NCBI RefSeq assembly: GCF_004365655.1
Contig: NZ_SOEO01000001.1
Span: 248,001 to 312,000, forward strand
DNA: 64,000 nucleotides
Direction of reading: 5' to 3'
Origin: Epilithonimonas xixisoli
GTDB lineage: Bacteria > Bacteroidota > Bacteroidia > Flavobacteriales > Weeksellaceae
Positions 46,106 through 54,736 of the stretch are shown here, in pieces. Below the pieces are notes generated by a model. It worked only from the letters and a program-made list of their open reading frames with translations, was not told the DNA's origin and did no database searches. The position numbers and the translations under genes were made by a program. The first letter of the stretch is position 1. Each line of letters opens with the position of its first letter.

Positions 46106-46301
46106 TTACATATTTTTTTCGGCTTGTTTTTTCCAAATTTCTAAGGCGATTCCCGTTCTGAAGAAAAATTTTTCTTCGCCCCAAAGCTTCATCGCATCTG
46201 CTCCGAATTTCATTGAACCGAAAACGATTAAGAACTCAATTCCGCCTTCTTGCTTTTCAAAGGCATATTTGCCAGCTTGACTAAGCGCGAAAAAACTCGC
46301 C
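46106..46301 (-). CDS. Frameshift extension of the tail assembly chaperone
   Basis: Past the chaperone, a second frame carries 60 codons (ALSQAGKYAFEKQEGGIEFL, then FGSMKFGADAMKLWGEEKFF) to TAA at 46108-46106, three bases before the tape-measure GTG. It has no start codon of its own. It can be reached by a -2 slip on A6 (plus 46302-46307) or a +1 slip at TTT-TTC (plus 46290-46295), both allowing perfect re-pairing. This mirrors the G/GT system of tailed phages. Confidence 0.65.
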
Positions 46302-46688
46302 TTTTTTGCCTTCTAAGATGTTATTGATTTGCAAGAAAACAGCAATGAATAACTCCTCATCTTCGATTAATTGATAATCGCCTTCCAACCACAACTGCTC
46401 TACAACCATCGCTACAGCCTTTGACATTCCATTGGTTCCGATTGCTGTTAAGTAATCGCCAAGGTCTTCCGCTGTTGGCGGTCTCAGAACTGCAAGGAAA
46501 TCATCTACTTTCAGATAGATTAAATCACGGTCACCGTTTTCTAATTTCCACTCATCAATCTTTTTTTGAGAAAATCTCTTGATAAAGGGAGTTGTGTCTT
46601 TTACAACTGCCGTTTTTTCGTTTTTTGCTTTGTCCGCTTCTTTCGCCTTTCTTTTTGCGAAAACATCTTCTAATTTTTCGTTTGCCAT
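46281..46688 (-). CDS. Tail assembly chaperone (0-frame product)
   Basis: The 135-aa product is rich in Lys/Glu, has a disordered start (AKRKAKEADKAKNEKTAVVK) and then YLKVDDFLAVLRPPTAEDLG and a helical C-terminus. It lies between tube and tape measure, exactly where tail assembly chaperones are encoded. Its last codons hold the slip sites leading into a longer fusion. It coats the tape measure during tail assembly and is absent from the virion. Confidence 0.65.
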   Translation of the reverse strand: MANEKLEDVFAKRKAKEADKAKNEKTAVVKDTTPFIKRFSQKKIDEWKLENGDRDLIYLKVDDFLAVLRPPTAEDLGDYLTAIGTNGMSKAVAMVVEQLWLEGDYQLIEDEELFIAVFLQINNILEGKKGEFFRA

Positions 46689-46702
46689 TATTTTGATTTT
46701 TA

Positions 46703-47143
46703 TTAATGAATTAATTGCACGTCCATCGCCAAGTATGGCAATGTGATTTCTCTGTTTTTTGCGCCTTGCTCCATACTCATCGCATCTTCGGTAAACTGAA
46801 CACCTCTCACGATGTATGTTTTGCGCTTATCTGTAATTCTTCGTTTGAAGGAAATACTGATAATAATAAGTTCGTGTGGAACTTCCGTGATGTCATCGTA
46901 GCCAGCAGTTTGCGCCGCTTTGTTCATCGCATCCGCCTCGAAGCCAAGAACCTTGATATTTCCTTCATATTTGATATTAGAAGTCATAATATCAATAGGC
47001 TGGTCGCCTGCGCCCATCAGATGTTCTGCATCTTTGGTCTTTTTGGTCTCAAAACCTCGCAAACCTTTGATAGTGCGGTTTAGCACTTTCACTTCAAAAT
47101 TTGCCCAAGCGCATTCTTTAGTGGTAATATTTACGTTTCCCAT
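46703..47143 (-). CDS. Phage tail tube protein
   Basis: The 146-aa product is a small beta-rich protein (VNITTKECAWANFEVKVLNR, then DIMTSNIKYEGNIKVLGFEA) immediately downstream of the sheath gene. Length and order match myophage tail tubes. It polymerises around the tape measure to form the inner channel. No cysteine or catalytic motif applies. The call rests on order and length. Confidence 0.65.
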   Translation of the reverse strand: MGNVNITTKECAWANFEVKVLNRTIKGLRGFETKKTKDAEHLMGAGDQPIDIMTSNIKYEGNIKVLGFEADAMNKAAQTAGYDDITEVPHELIIISISFKRRITDKRKTYIVRGVQFTEDAMSMEQGAKNREITLPYLAMDVQLIH

Positions 47144-47146
47144 TTT

Positions 47147-48307
47147 TTAAATCGTTTTTGAAAGTCCGAGATTGATGATAATCCAAGTCATATAGCCAAG
47201 CGGTTGGATTTTGACAGTCATTTCCAAAGTGTTGGTATTAATCAAATCTTGGTCAAGCGGAATGATAACATCCGCACCGCTAATCTGGTCGCCCATTTGC
47301 GCCAATAATTGCGCTTTGATTGTTTCTTCCAAATATGTAGCATCAGCATCGTTGACCGTTCCATCTGGATTCACACGCACAGCCGTTTCGATGAAAGGCG
47401 TTGTAGTTGCTGTAGAAATTCTTTGCGCTTTGTCAATTAATCTGCCGTAAACCAAGATTCTGAAATCATCATCAGAACACATATTGTCACGACCAAAGAA
47501 ATATCCAGAAATCCCTTCACGGATGTGAAGCACAATGAAACCTGCGTTGGCAAAGTTGTCCAGCTCAGTTGGCGTAAATTCGTCAACCAATCTATCTCCA
47601 ATGTAAGCCGATGAGATGCTCAAAGCACCGTTTTCACCGCTTCCAATCTTGATATGCGCTTCATACTTGACTGCTCTGGCAAGTGCCAAACCTACAGCAC
47701 CAGTGCCTTTGGATTCCACGCTTCCGAGAACTACGCCTGCATAACCGTTAGTGGCTGTGTTTGGCTCATAATCGTTGGCTACAGATGTATTTGCGACTCT
47801 ACCTTCAATCAAGATTCTGACCGGGCGGTTGATGCTTTGCTGATATTCTGCCAATGGTTTAGAAGCCGTCACAGCGGTTGCGACATCGGCATCCATAAAA
47901 TCTGCGCCTGCGTTGTAAGCAACTGCCGGGTCTCGTAGGATTCCAACCAAATTCACACGACCTCGGGAAACCGTCAAGAGTTTCTTAGCACCGTTATTGT
48001 TGGTGCTGGTCACGGCTTGTGCCATTGTCATTGTGTCTTCTGTTCCGAGAATCCAAAACTCACAAGAACCGCCAAGCTCTGTGTAGAACTCATTCAAAAT
48101 TCCGTAAATGAAAGGTTCTGCCGTTTCCGAATAACCTTTGGAAATGGCGTCATCTAATGAATACACCGTTTCCACTTTGCCAATCAATCCAGCCGTTTTG
48201 GCTGTGGCCACGATTCCTGCAACGCCGTCGGTAATGTTGATTTGGCGTAGCAAGTTGCCGTTGGTAACATTTGCAATTACTTTCGGCGTTCCAGTTCCTT
48301 GAGCCAT
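47147..48307 (-). CDS. DUF2586-type tail sheath protein
   Basis: The 386-aa protein starts MAQGTGTPKVIANVTNGNLL and has the sheath pattern ITDGVAGIVATAKTAGLIGK, then LGGSCEFWILGTEDTMTMAQ. Its C-terminal half includes IVLHIREGISGYFFGRDNMC and AVRVNPDGTVNDADATYLEE, ending in a domain that inserts into neighbours. Sheath contraction drives the tube through the envelope. The TPFIETAVRV segment is encoded by the spacer-55 target. The phage codon for Ile differs from the spacer only in its third base. Confidence 0.85.
   Translation of the reverse strand: MAQGTGTPKVIANVTNGNLLRQINITDGVAGIVATAKTAGLIGKVETVYSLDDAISKGYSETAEPFIYGILNEFYTELGGSCEFWILGTEDTMTMAQAVTSTNNNGAKKLLTVSRGRVNLVGILRDPAVAYNAGADFMDADVATAVTASKPLAEYQQSINRPVRILIEGRVANTSVANDYEPNTATNGYAGVVLGSVESKGTGAVGLALARAVKYEAHIKIGSGENGALSISSAYIGDRLVDEFTPTELDNFANAGFIVLHIREGISGYFFGRDNMCSDDDFRILVYGRLIDKAQRISTATTTPFIETAVRVNPDGTVNDADATYLEETIKAQLLAQMGDQISGADVIIPLDQDLINTNTLEMTVKIQPLGYMTWIIINLGLSKTI
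47372..47401. other. Protospacer of spacer 55 in the sheath gene
   Basis: 29 of 30 bases match spacer 55. In crRNA sense it lies on the minus strand with 3' flank AATCCAGATG. Mismatch at 47390 is synonymous (ATT in the spacer, ATC in the phage). Confidence 0.95.
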
Positions 48308-48309
48308 AA

Positions 48310-48762
48310 TTATTGAGCTAAGTTGTTTTTGAATTCAGTTAAGGCAGTTTTCAAAGTGTCTGCTTTTTGGTCTGCCGTTTCGATGTTGAAATGCTTGATA
48401 AAAGACTTAACATCTTGATAGTCTCCAGTTTCAATATCAAAGGATTTCAACTCTTCAATTTTTGAATCAACAACCTCATTTTCGCCAGCATCTTCGTTGG
48501 TCTCGACATCTGTGTCGTTACCATCTTGTTTTTCTTCCGAATTTTCAACATCTTCGAAATTTTCAACCGTTGCATTTTCTGCAACCGTTGCAACTTGTTC
48601 TCTCTTGTAAGATTCGATTGTCTGATCTTGCAAATTGTGTTCGCTTGCAAAGCTGATAGCGTGACCGTTTGTGTGGAAAACTCTGCCGTCACTTGTAATG
48701 TGACATTCTTGGCTGGTAGAGTGACGTTCGAAATAGTCAACTGCTAAATTTTTATATTTCAT
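48310..48762 (-). CDS. Acidic phage protein of unknown function
   Basis: The 150-aa product has a folded N-terminus (MKYKNLAVDYFERHSTSQEC, with a His-rich GRVFHTNGHAISF loop) and a very acidic, repetitive middle (AENATVENFEDVENSEEKQD). It lies just upstream of the sheath and could be a head-tail joining or chaperone protein. Spacer 30 reads EVENVADAEN, reminiscent of the TVENFEDVEN repeat, so relatives may be targets. The function is not known. Confidence 0.5.
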   Translation of the reverse strand: MKYKNLAVDYFERHSTSQECHITSDGRVFHTNGHAISFASEHNLQDQTIESYKREQVATVAENATVENFEDVENSEEKQDGNDTDVETNEDAGENEVVDSKIEELKSFDIETGDYQDVKSFIKHFNIETADQKADTLKTALTEFKNNLAQ

Positions 48763-48817
48763 TTTAAATGGTTTTAAATGTGTTTAAATGACTTTTTAAA
48801 TAAGTTTTAAAAGCTTT

Positions 48818-49321
48818 TTAAAGAATGCGCCTCCAACGAAGTACGCCGATGATCACGAAAATAGAGAGGATTCCCATAAAGATTCTGCCGAACCAAATCT
48901 GTGTTTTCTGCCAGAACGTTAAAGGCTTTTCCACTTCAACAGGCACGTTAATATAAATTGGTATTTGTTCGGTCGCTTTTGTGTGGGTTTCCTCCCATTG
49001 TTTTTTTAATTCCTGCTCATTTTTATAGCAATCAACTGTTAGCTGATTACCTTTTAGAACAGTTTTAGGAATATTTAGAATTTTTCCTTTTTTAGACTTT
49101 GTAAAATCAGTTTCACGGATTATTGGTTTTCCATTCACACAATCGATGAAAGCTCTGTAAGATGAACTGTCAGCTTCTACTTTGAAAATAGTATCGCGGA
49201 CGGTTCGAACAGTTTCTTTGGTGTTAGTAATAATCACCGGCTCTGTCGCTCTCTTGGTTACACAAGAGAGCAGAACCAGCGAAATAAAAATCAAATAGAA
49301 AAAGAAAAAATTACGTTTCAT
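48818..49321 (-). CDS. Candidate unimolecular spanin (u-spanin)
   Basis: The 167-aa protein starts MKRNFFFFYLIFISLVLLSC with lipobox LLSC (Cys20), a periplasmic coiled-coil region (ELKKQWEETHTKATEQIPIY), and a C-terminal TM (GRIFMGILSIFVIIGVLRWR). An outer-membrane lipid anchor plus an inner-membrane helix is the topology of u-spanins, which fuse both membranes at lysis. It is beside the endolysin-like amidase (2 nt apart), which is strong context. Confidence 0.75.
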   Translation of the reverse strand: MKRNFFFFYLIFISLVLLSCVTKRATEPVIITNTKETVRTVRDTIFKVEADSSSYRAFIDCVNGKPIIRETDFTKSKKGKILNIPKTVLKGNQLTVDCYKNEQELKKQWEETHTKATEQIPIYINVPVEVEKPLTFWQKTQIWFGRIFMGILSIFVIIGVLRWRRIL

Positions 49322-49322
49322 T

Positions 49323-49739
49323 TTAAAAATTTATTTGTTTCAGCCAAGTTTTGACATCAAAGCTTGGACAGGCTTTGTTCACTTTTGGGAAATCCCGATG
49401 ACCAGTTATGATGGCGGTGGGAAATTTGAGTTTCAGCTCTTTTAAAAGCTTGATTTGTGACGCTTTCTGTGCATCGGTTCTGTTATCCAGAGGATTGTTT
49501 TTTGCATCTACACCGCCGATATAGGCAATGTGAATACTTGGTGTGTTGTAGCCGGCAACACCATTGGCTATATTTTCAATCGGAAATGTGTTTACGATTT
49601 CGCCGTTGGCTTTGATCATAAAGTGATATCCGGGATTCTTCCAGCCCAAAACTCGCTTCCAATAATCTTTGATAGATTCAATAGTTGTAGTTTGCGGAGT
49701 GGCTGTGCAATGCAGTACTAAATATTTGATAGCTCGCAT
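49323..49739 (-). CDS. Phage N-acetylmuramoyl-L-alanine amidase (endolysin)
   Basis: The 138-aa protein is a minimal PGRP/amidase_2 domain: YLVLHCTATPQTTTIESIKD with the first zinc His, PGYHFMIKANGEIVNTFPIE, SIHIAYIGG with a second His, and GHRDFPKVNKACPSFD with the last zinc ligands. It cleaves the bond between MurNAc and L-Ala in peptidoglycan. It has no signal peptide, so release depends on a holin. The spanin candidate is immediately downstream. Confidence 0.88.
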   Translation of the reverse strand: MRAIKYLVLHCTATPQTTTIESIKDYWKRVLGWKNPGYHFMIKANGEIVNTFPIENIANGVAGYNTPSIHIAYIGGVDAKNNPLDNRTDAQKASQIKLLKELKLKFPTAIITGHRDFPKVNKACPSFDVKTWLKQINF

Positions 49740-49755
49740 AGAGTGTTTTTAAGAA

Positions 49756-49785
49756 AAAAAGCCTACCTAATCAGATAGGCTTTTT
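49756..49785. terminator. Terminator between the capsid and endolysin genes
   Basis: AAAAAGCCTA and TAGGCTTTTT enclose a 10-nt loop. It can limit capsid-transcript read-through into the lysis genes (leftward), separating head from lysis expression. Confidence 0.8.
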
Positions 49786-49807
49786 ATATTTATTTGATCA
49801 GTATTGT

Positions 49808-50767
49808 TTACGCAGCTTGTACGATAGAGATAACTCCTTTCCAGTCTTCTCTTCTACATCTTCCACCCATTTTCAACAACGTAGAGTAAACGTCGCCGTA
49901 ATAAAGTGGATTTCCTTTGTCGTCAAAAAGCTTTGTGTCTCCCATTGCTTTTGTCACAGAGTTTTTCTGCCACAATAGACAACCAAGATTGTCGGTTGCG
50001 CCTAGAGCTTCGCCCGGTGCAACTGCAACGCCTGCGGATGTGAATGCCAACACAGAACTTCTGTCCAAAATTTTGAACCCTGCAAATTCTCCAACAATTC
50101 CTTTCGCTAAATCTGCGGAACCTTGAAATGCTGCCATTTGATTTGCAGACAATGAGTCCAAGAACTGCTGATACATATAAGACTCAAGCATCGCATATCT
50201 TTCGCCTTTCGCTACGTTGTCTTTGTTCATCATTGCTTGACCTTTTTGAAGATCTCTATAATGAAAAGCCTTACGAGTTCCCGTTTGTCCATCCACAGAG
50301 TTTACCGCTGTATCAGCACCGCTGGTAGCAATTTTTTTAGAAGCTGGTAAATTATCAGCCGTTACACCTCCGCCAACTGCTGGCTTGAAAGCTCTAATCC
50401 AGTTGTAAAGTAATTCGTCTCCAACAGCTTCAATCAAAGTACTGACGTGGTCGCCAAGAACTGAGTCTGTTTTTTGATAAGACAATTCCAACTGCTCAGC
50501 CAATGGCAAGTGAGATGGATCTGTTGTCCAAACATCAAGAGCATAAACCAACGCTGTATCTGCTCTTTTGGTTGCAGTGGCTGGATAAACCGATCTGTTT
50601 CTCTGTGTGGCTGGTTTTGCTCCAGCTTGCGGAATGTAAACAACAGAACCGCCTGTTACGAAAGAAGATTCATCGTAGCAAAGTGCTAAATGTGGATTCT
50701 CTTTCCATAGTTTCTCAACTACGTACTGTGCCCAGAATTCTTGTGGGACTTTTGGATTTTGTGCCAT
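49808..50767 (-). CDS. Major capsid protein (Mu T-like)
   Basis: The 319-aa product begins MAQNPKVPQEFWAQYVVEKL and has KENPHLALCYDESSFVTGGS, then VVYIPQAGAKPATQRNRSVY. A QAGAKP-type beta-hairpin and an N-terminal extended arm are typical of HK97-fold major heads. It follows the protease/scaffold gene by 6 nt, matching the I-T order in Mu. Coats the capsid. Confidence 0.8.
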   Translation of the reverse strand: MAQNPKVPQEFWAQYVVEKLWKENPHLALCYDESSFVTGGSVVYIPQAGAKPATQRNRSVYPATATKRADTALVYALDVWTTDPSHLPLAEQLELSYQKTDSVLGDHVSTLIEAVGDELLYNWIRAFKPAVGGGVTADNLPASKKIATSGADTAVNSVDGQTGTRKAFHYRDLQKGQAMMNKDNVAKGERYAMLESYMYQQFLDSLSANQMAAFQGSADLAKGIVGEFAGFKILDRSSVLAFTSAGVAVAPGEALGATDNLGCLLWQKNSVTKAMGDTKLFDDKGNPLYYGDVYSTLLKMGGRCRREDWKGVISIVQAA

Positions 50768-50773
50768 ATTTTT

Positions 50774-51739
50774 TTAGTCTTGTTTTAGGTTTGGATATTT
50801 CGCATCTCTCAATTTTTCATAGAGATCAGGATATTGTTTTCTCACAGTTTCCAACTCTTCGGATGCGTACAGGTCATCAAAGGTTTTACCTTCATACTTT
50901 TCAGCATCTTTTTCCTGCTCCGTAATCAACACTTGCGCTGGCATTGTATCAATCAGGTCTTTCAATCCGGATGGATTTTCGGCGTAGTCTTTTTCAAGTT
51001 TTGTTGCCAATTCGTTTGTTAGTTTTTTCCCTGCTTTACCGCCAGCAATAAGGTCTTGAACTTCTTTTTTAACGGTCTCAGATTTCAGGTCTTTCAACTC
51101 TGTGTCCTTTGCGTCCAAGTCTTTTTTATACTCATCAGCTTTGTCAGCCTTATCAACTAGATTATTGATAGCTGTAACAACGGCAGATTCGTCGCCATCT
51201 TTAAGATTTAATGCTGCAAGGATGACCGCAGCTTCAAGTGTATTACTCATATTATTAATTGTGAAATTTTTGAGATCAGAGAGGTTCAACTCGTTGTTAT
51301 CTTTATCATAAAGATTGGCGAGTGCATTGTAATTGCCAGGAATATCAACGAGTGAGATTTCACGAGAAAACCACTTTGTTACAGTTGGTTTTGTTTGTCC
51401 CGGTAAACGTAGATTTTTAGCGTCAGAAGCTTCCAAAACGACAATCTTTCCAACAGATGCCGCGTTAAGAAAACCACCTTCAATCTGGTCTGCTATTGAC
51501 TGGCCTTCCGGATGTGAAAGATTCACAACAGGCTTTGCAAAAACTTTGTCGCCATCGATACGGAAATCATCCCAACGAACCACAACACCCTTGTCACGAT
51601 TGTGCATATGGAAACCGATTGGATTCTTTTTGACTTCATCAATTTGAAATCCAGCCGTCAGACATCTGTAGCCATACACATTGACAGAATCATCAGTAAT
51701 GCAGAATTCCTTGTCTATTTTTTTGAAAGTATCACTCAT
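50774..51739 (-). CDS. Mu I-like prohead protease with C-terminal scaffold
   Basis: The 321-aa protein has a N-terminal beta-rich protease part (GFHMHNRDKGVVVRWDDFRI, LSHPEGQSIADQIEGGFLNA, REISLVDIPGNYNALANLYD) typical of the U35/Mu I class, and a C-terminal coiled coil (KADKADEYKKDLDAKDTELK). An in-frame Met in NNMSNTLEAAVILAALN could start a separate scaffold like Mu gpZ. Catalytic residues are not certain by eye. The protein shapes and then digests the prohead core. Confidence 0.75.
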   Translation of the reverse strand: MSDTFKKIDKEFCITDDSVNVYGYRCLTAGFQIDEVKKNPIGFHMHNRDKGVVVRWDDFRIDGDKVFAKPVVNLSHPEGQSIADQIEGGFLNAASVGKIVVLEASDAKNLRLPGQTKPTVTKWFSREISLVDIPGNYNALANLYDKDNNELNLSDLKNFTINNMSNTLEAAVILAALNLKDGDESAVVTAINNLVDKADKADEYKKDLDAKDTELKDLKSETVKKEVQDLIAGGKAGKKLTNELATKLEKDYAENPSGLKDLIDTMPAQVLITEQEKDAEKYEGKTFDDLYASEELETVRKQYPDLYEKLRDAKYPNLKQD

Positions 51740-51741
51740 TC

Positions 51742-52047
51742 TTAGACGTTGGTTCTTTTATGAGTTCCAGCTTTCACGTGGTACATTCCGTACGTTTTAG
51801 GATCGATTCCATAGTTGGAAACAAACTTTCTAACAGAACTTTTTGTTCTTTTAAAAGTTACTTTTTCTTGATCTGCAAACTGGTTTGTCAGCTTTGCATC
51901 TGGATTAGGAGTTTTGCCTTCCGAAAGAGTTGTTTCAGCTTTTATAAGAGATTGGCTAAAATCCGCAACTCTATTTGTTGCCAATCCAGTTGATGCGCCT
52001 AATGCCATTGCAACTGCCATTCCTGCTATACCTACACTTTTATTCAT
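51742..52047 (-). CDS. Small basic phage head-region protein
   Basis: The 101-aa product starts MNKSVGIAGMAVAMALGAST with a hydrophobic stretch and then a basic C-terminus (TFKRTKSSVRKFVSNYGIDP). It is the first gene of the leftward late block, 2 nt before the protease start, and so shares its promoter. The hydrophobic start could be a membrane or signal segment. No family recognised. Confidence 0.5.
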   Translation of the reverse strand: MNKSVGIAGMAVAMALGASTGLATNRVADFSQSLIKAETTLSEGKTPNPDAKLTNQFADQEKVTFKRTKSSVRKFVSNYGIDPKTYGMYHVKAGTHKRTNV

Positions 52048-52198
52048 TGTGATAAATGTTAATTTTTAGAGTTCTCTCTTTGTTGTGGTTGCAAACTTCC
52101 AAAAACTCGTAACGCTTTGAAAATAAGCGTGCAAGGATTGCATATGTATTTCAGTTTGAGCCGTTTTCCCGTCATTTTTGTACCGAGAAATACTATTT
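52048..52198. promoter_or_regulatory. Divergent promoter region of the phage late genes
   Basis: The 151 nt between the leftward start (52047) and the rightward ATG (52199) hold no frame. Two late operons diverge from here, so both late promoters must lie in this stretch. No clear TAnnTTTG is present, which would fit late promoters that need a phage activator. Confidence 0.5.
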
Positions 52199-52684
52199 AT
52201 GGCAATAAGCAAGTCGGAACAAAGGGAACACGCCCGCCTTTTATATGTGAATGAAAAGATCACATTGAAAGAGGTGGCAGAGCGCGTGAAAGTCACTGAG
52301 AAAACAATCGGGAAATGGTGCAAGGAAGACAACTGGGATGGACTCCGAAAAAGTCTTTTGAATACTAGAGAAAATCAATTGATTCATTTTTACAATCAGT
52401 TGGATGCGATTAATATGGATATCGCCAACCGTCCAGAAGTTTTGGACATAAAAGGCAAACCAATTCAGCGACCTCAGAAAAATATTCCCACTAGTGCCGA
52501 AGCTGATACATTAAGTAAGATCACTTCAAACATTCAAAGATTGGAGGTGGAAATCGGTTTGGGTGAAATCGTCCACACTGGAAAGAAGATGATCACATTT
52601 ATCCAACAGATCAATCTTCCAGATGCCAAGCTTTTCAAAAATTATTTTGATGAATACATAAATAACCGTGTGAAAAATGGCTAA
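52199..52684 (+). CDS. Small terminase-like HTH protein
   Basis: The start at 52199 gives 161 aa; the frame to 52178 adds only a leader. It opens MAISKSEQREHARLLYVNEK and contains ITLKEVAERVKVTEKTIGKW, a helix-turn-helix, and a C-terminal helical region. Overlapping the large terminase by 8 nt it fits the DNA-recognition subunit. Spacer 49 in reverse reads KEIKLEDIAQ, similar to EKITLKEVAE here, so relatives may be targeted. Confidence 0.7.
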   Translation: MAISKSEQREHARLLYVNEKITLKEVAERVKVTEKTIGKWCKEDNWDGLRKSLLNTRENQLIHFYNQLDAINMDIANRPEVLDIKGKPIQRPQKNIPTSAEADTLSKITSNIQRLEVEIGLGEIVHTGKKMITFIQQINLPDAKLFKNYFDEYINNRVKNG

Positions 52685-54212
52685 CCGCAAAAGGACAGAC
52701 AAAGAGTGGTTAGCGGATTGGAAAGAATTTGGCGACAATATCGACAACGCAACACCGATTGATCTAACGGAATTATCTACCGAAAAACTCAAAAGAATTA
52801 AACGTCTGGAGGAAAACGATGAGGAATGGTTCAAATACTATTTTCCCAATTTTTACACCTCTGAACCTGCCGATTTTCATCTGAAATCGACCAAAAAAGT
52901 AATGCGCAACTCTGAGTATTATTTGGTCAGAAGTTGGGCGCGTGAGCTTTCAAAATCTGGTCGGACTATGTTCGAGGTTTTGAAATTGACATTAACTGGC
53001 AAAAAGAAAAATACACTGATTGTTTCCAATTCGTGGGACAATGCCAATCGACTTTTGATGCCTTACAAAACTATTCTGGAAAGAAATAACAGAATCATCA
53101 ATGATTACGGTCAACAAAAAAGGATTGGAAGCTGGGAGGAGGGCGAGTTTACTACTCGCAAAGGTTGTGCTTTCCGTGCCGTTGGTGCCGGACAATCGCC
53201 AAGAGGTACACGTAACGACAATATGCGTCCGGATATTATCTTAATTGATGATATCGACACGGATGATGATTGCAGAAACTCTGAGATCATCGACAAACGT
53301 GTGAAGTGGATTGACGAAGCTTTGATTCCGACACGCTCGATTTCTAACGGCTTATTGATTATCGCCTGCGGAAATATCATTGCTGATTATTGCTGTATAA
53401 CCGAGATGGGAAACAAAGCCGATTCGTGGGAAGTCATCAACATCCGTGATGAAAATGGCGTTTCTACTTGGCCACAAAAAAACACAGAGGAATTGATTGA
53501 TATTGCACTCAGAACCACAAGTTACGAGTCCATCCAAAAAGAATATTATAACAATCCAATGGATGGAGGAAAAGTCTTTAAAAACTTGACCGACAAAGCG
53601 CCATTTCTGTTGAAACATTGCGACTATGTTGTGATCTACGCAGACCCTGCAACCAGTAATTCTGAAAGTAAAAAATCATCATCCAAAGCCGTTGGAATCA
53701 TCGGCAACAAAATGAGAGACTATAATATTCATAAGGCTTGGGTTGACCAGATGACGAACTCAAAATTTATTGATTATCTCTTCGAAGCTTACCAAATCTG
53801 TCAAAAAGCAGGTGTGCAAATCATCTATATCTATATCGAAAACAACACGCTTCAAAATCCTTTTTATGAGCAAGTTCTTTTGCCTTTAATCTATGCGAAA
53901 TCGCAGGAACTAAACATCATTCTTCCAATCCGACCGGACGAAAGGAAAAAACCTGATAAGTGGTCAAGGATTGAAGGGAGATTGGAGCCGTTGGTGAGAT
54001 TGGAACATTTGACCTTTAATGAAAGAGAAAAAGACAATCCGCATATGTTGAGACTGAAAGCACAATTCAAAAACGCCAACTCGAAAGCCAAACTTTTGGA
54101 TGGTCCCGATATGGTGGAAGGTGCGGTCGCCATTATTGATGAAAAAAGAGCGAGTGAAGCACTTGGCTCGGTGGAGATAGTACAGAGACAACCAAGTCGA
54201 CACAGACTTTAA
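52677..54212 (+). CDS. Large terminase subunit (Mu gp28-like)
   Basis: The 511-aa protein has an ATPase with VRSWARELSKSGRTM (Walker A-like loop), DIILIDDIDTDDD (Walker B) and a C-terminal nuclease domain with VVIYADPATSNS as a first acidic strand. It packages DNA into proheads. Mu-like terminases cut by headful. It overlaps the small-subunit gene and is followed by a gp36-like gene. Confidence 0.88.
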   Translation: MANRKRTDKEWLADWKEFGDNIDNATPIDLTELSTEKLKRIKRLEENDEEWFKYYFPNFYTSEPADFHLKSTKKVMRNSEYYLVRSWARELSKSGRTMFEVLKLTLTGKKKNTLIVSNSWDNANRLLMPYKTILERNNRIINDYGQQKRIGSWEEGEFTTRKGCAFRAVGAGQSPRGTRNDNMRPDIILIDDIDTDDDCRNSEIIDKRVKWIDEALIPTRSISNGLLIIACGNIIADYCCITEMGNKADSWEVINIRDENGVSTWPQKNTEELIDIALRTTSYESIQKEYYNNPMDGGKVFKNLTDKAPFLLKHCDYVVIYADPATSNSESKKSSSKAVGIIGNKMRDYNIHKAWVDQMTNSKFIDYLFEAYQICQKAGVQIIYIYIENNTLQNPFYEQVLLPLIYAKSQELNIILPIRPDERKKPDKWSRIEGRLEPLVRLEHLTFNEREKDNPHMLRLKAQFKNANSKAKLLDGPDMVEGAVAIIDEKRASEALGSVEIVQRQPSRHRL

Positions 54213-54224
54213 ACACCCTTTAAA

Positions 54225-54734
54225 ATGAGTTTAATAAAACCAAAAGACCTCGATACCGAACTTTATGAAGAGGTCATAGACCAAATTACAAGATATCAAG
54301 AACCGGAAGAGCTGGAAGATGACGAGCCGGTAGAAGTGCCAGTTGAAGCTATCAATCAAGAGGTACAAAACCACATCAATGATGCGGAAGCTTTCATCAA
54401 AACTTTTCTTTTCAAATACGATCTGGTGAAACTTTTCGGAAATGAAGACACAGAACCAACGGTCAAGGATGACGCGCTTAAAAAATGCGTAAAAGTCACC
54501 GCATCGTGGTTCTTGATTAGAAAAGCCAACCCGACCGTCAATATGGACAAATTCCACGCTGATTTTATGTTTTGGATTGGCACCGAAGATGAGCCGGGTT
54601 GGATATATGGAATCCGTGATGGCAAGTTAAATCCAGCTTGGCCATATCCAGTCGACAATCCGGAAACGCCAGAAGATGAGTCTGGAAGCGATGTTTATTG
54701 GACATCTACAACAAAACGAACTAACCGATTTTAA
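54225..54734 (+). CDS. Mu gp36/DUF1320-like head-tail protein
   Basis: The 169-aa product starts MSLIKPKDLDTELYEEVIDQ with an acidic helical region and has KKCVKVTASWFLIRKANPTV and YGIRDGKLNPAWPYPVDNPE. Such proteins are head completion/head-tail connector parts encoded close to the portal in Mu-like phages. Similarity to DUF1320 is partial by eye. It starts 12 nt after terL and ends 2 nt before the portal gene. Confidence 0.55.
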   Translation: MSLIKPKDLDTELYEEVIDQITRYQEPEELEDDEPVEVPVEAINQEVQNHINDAEAFIKTFLFKYDLVKLFGNEDTEPTVKDDALKKCVKVTASWFLIRKANPTVNMDKFHADFMFWIGTEDEPGWIYGIRDGKLNPAWPYPVDNPETPEDESGSDVYWTSTTKRTNRF

Positions 54735-54736
54735 CT

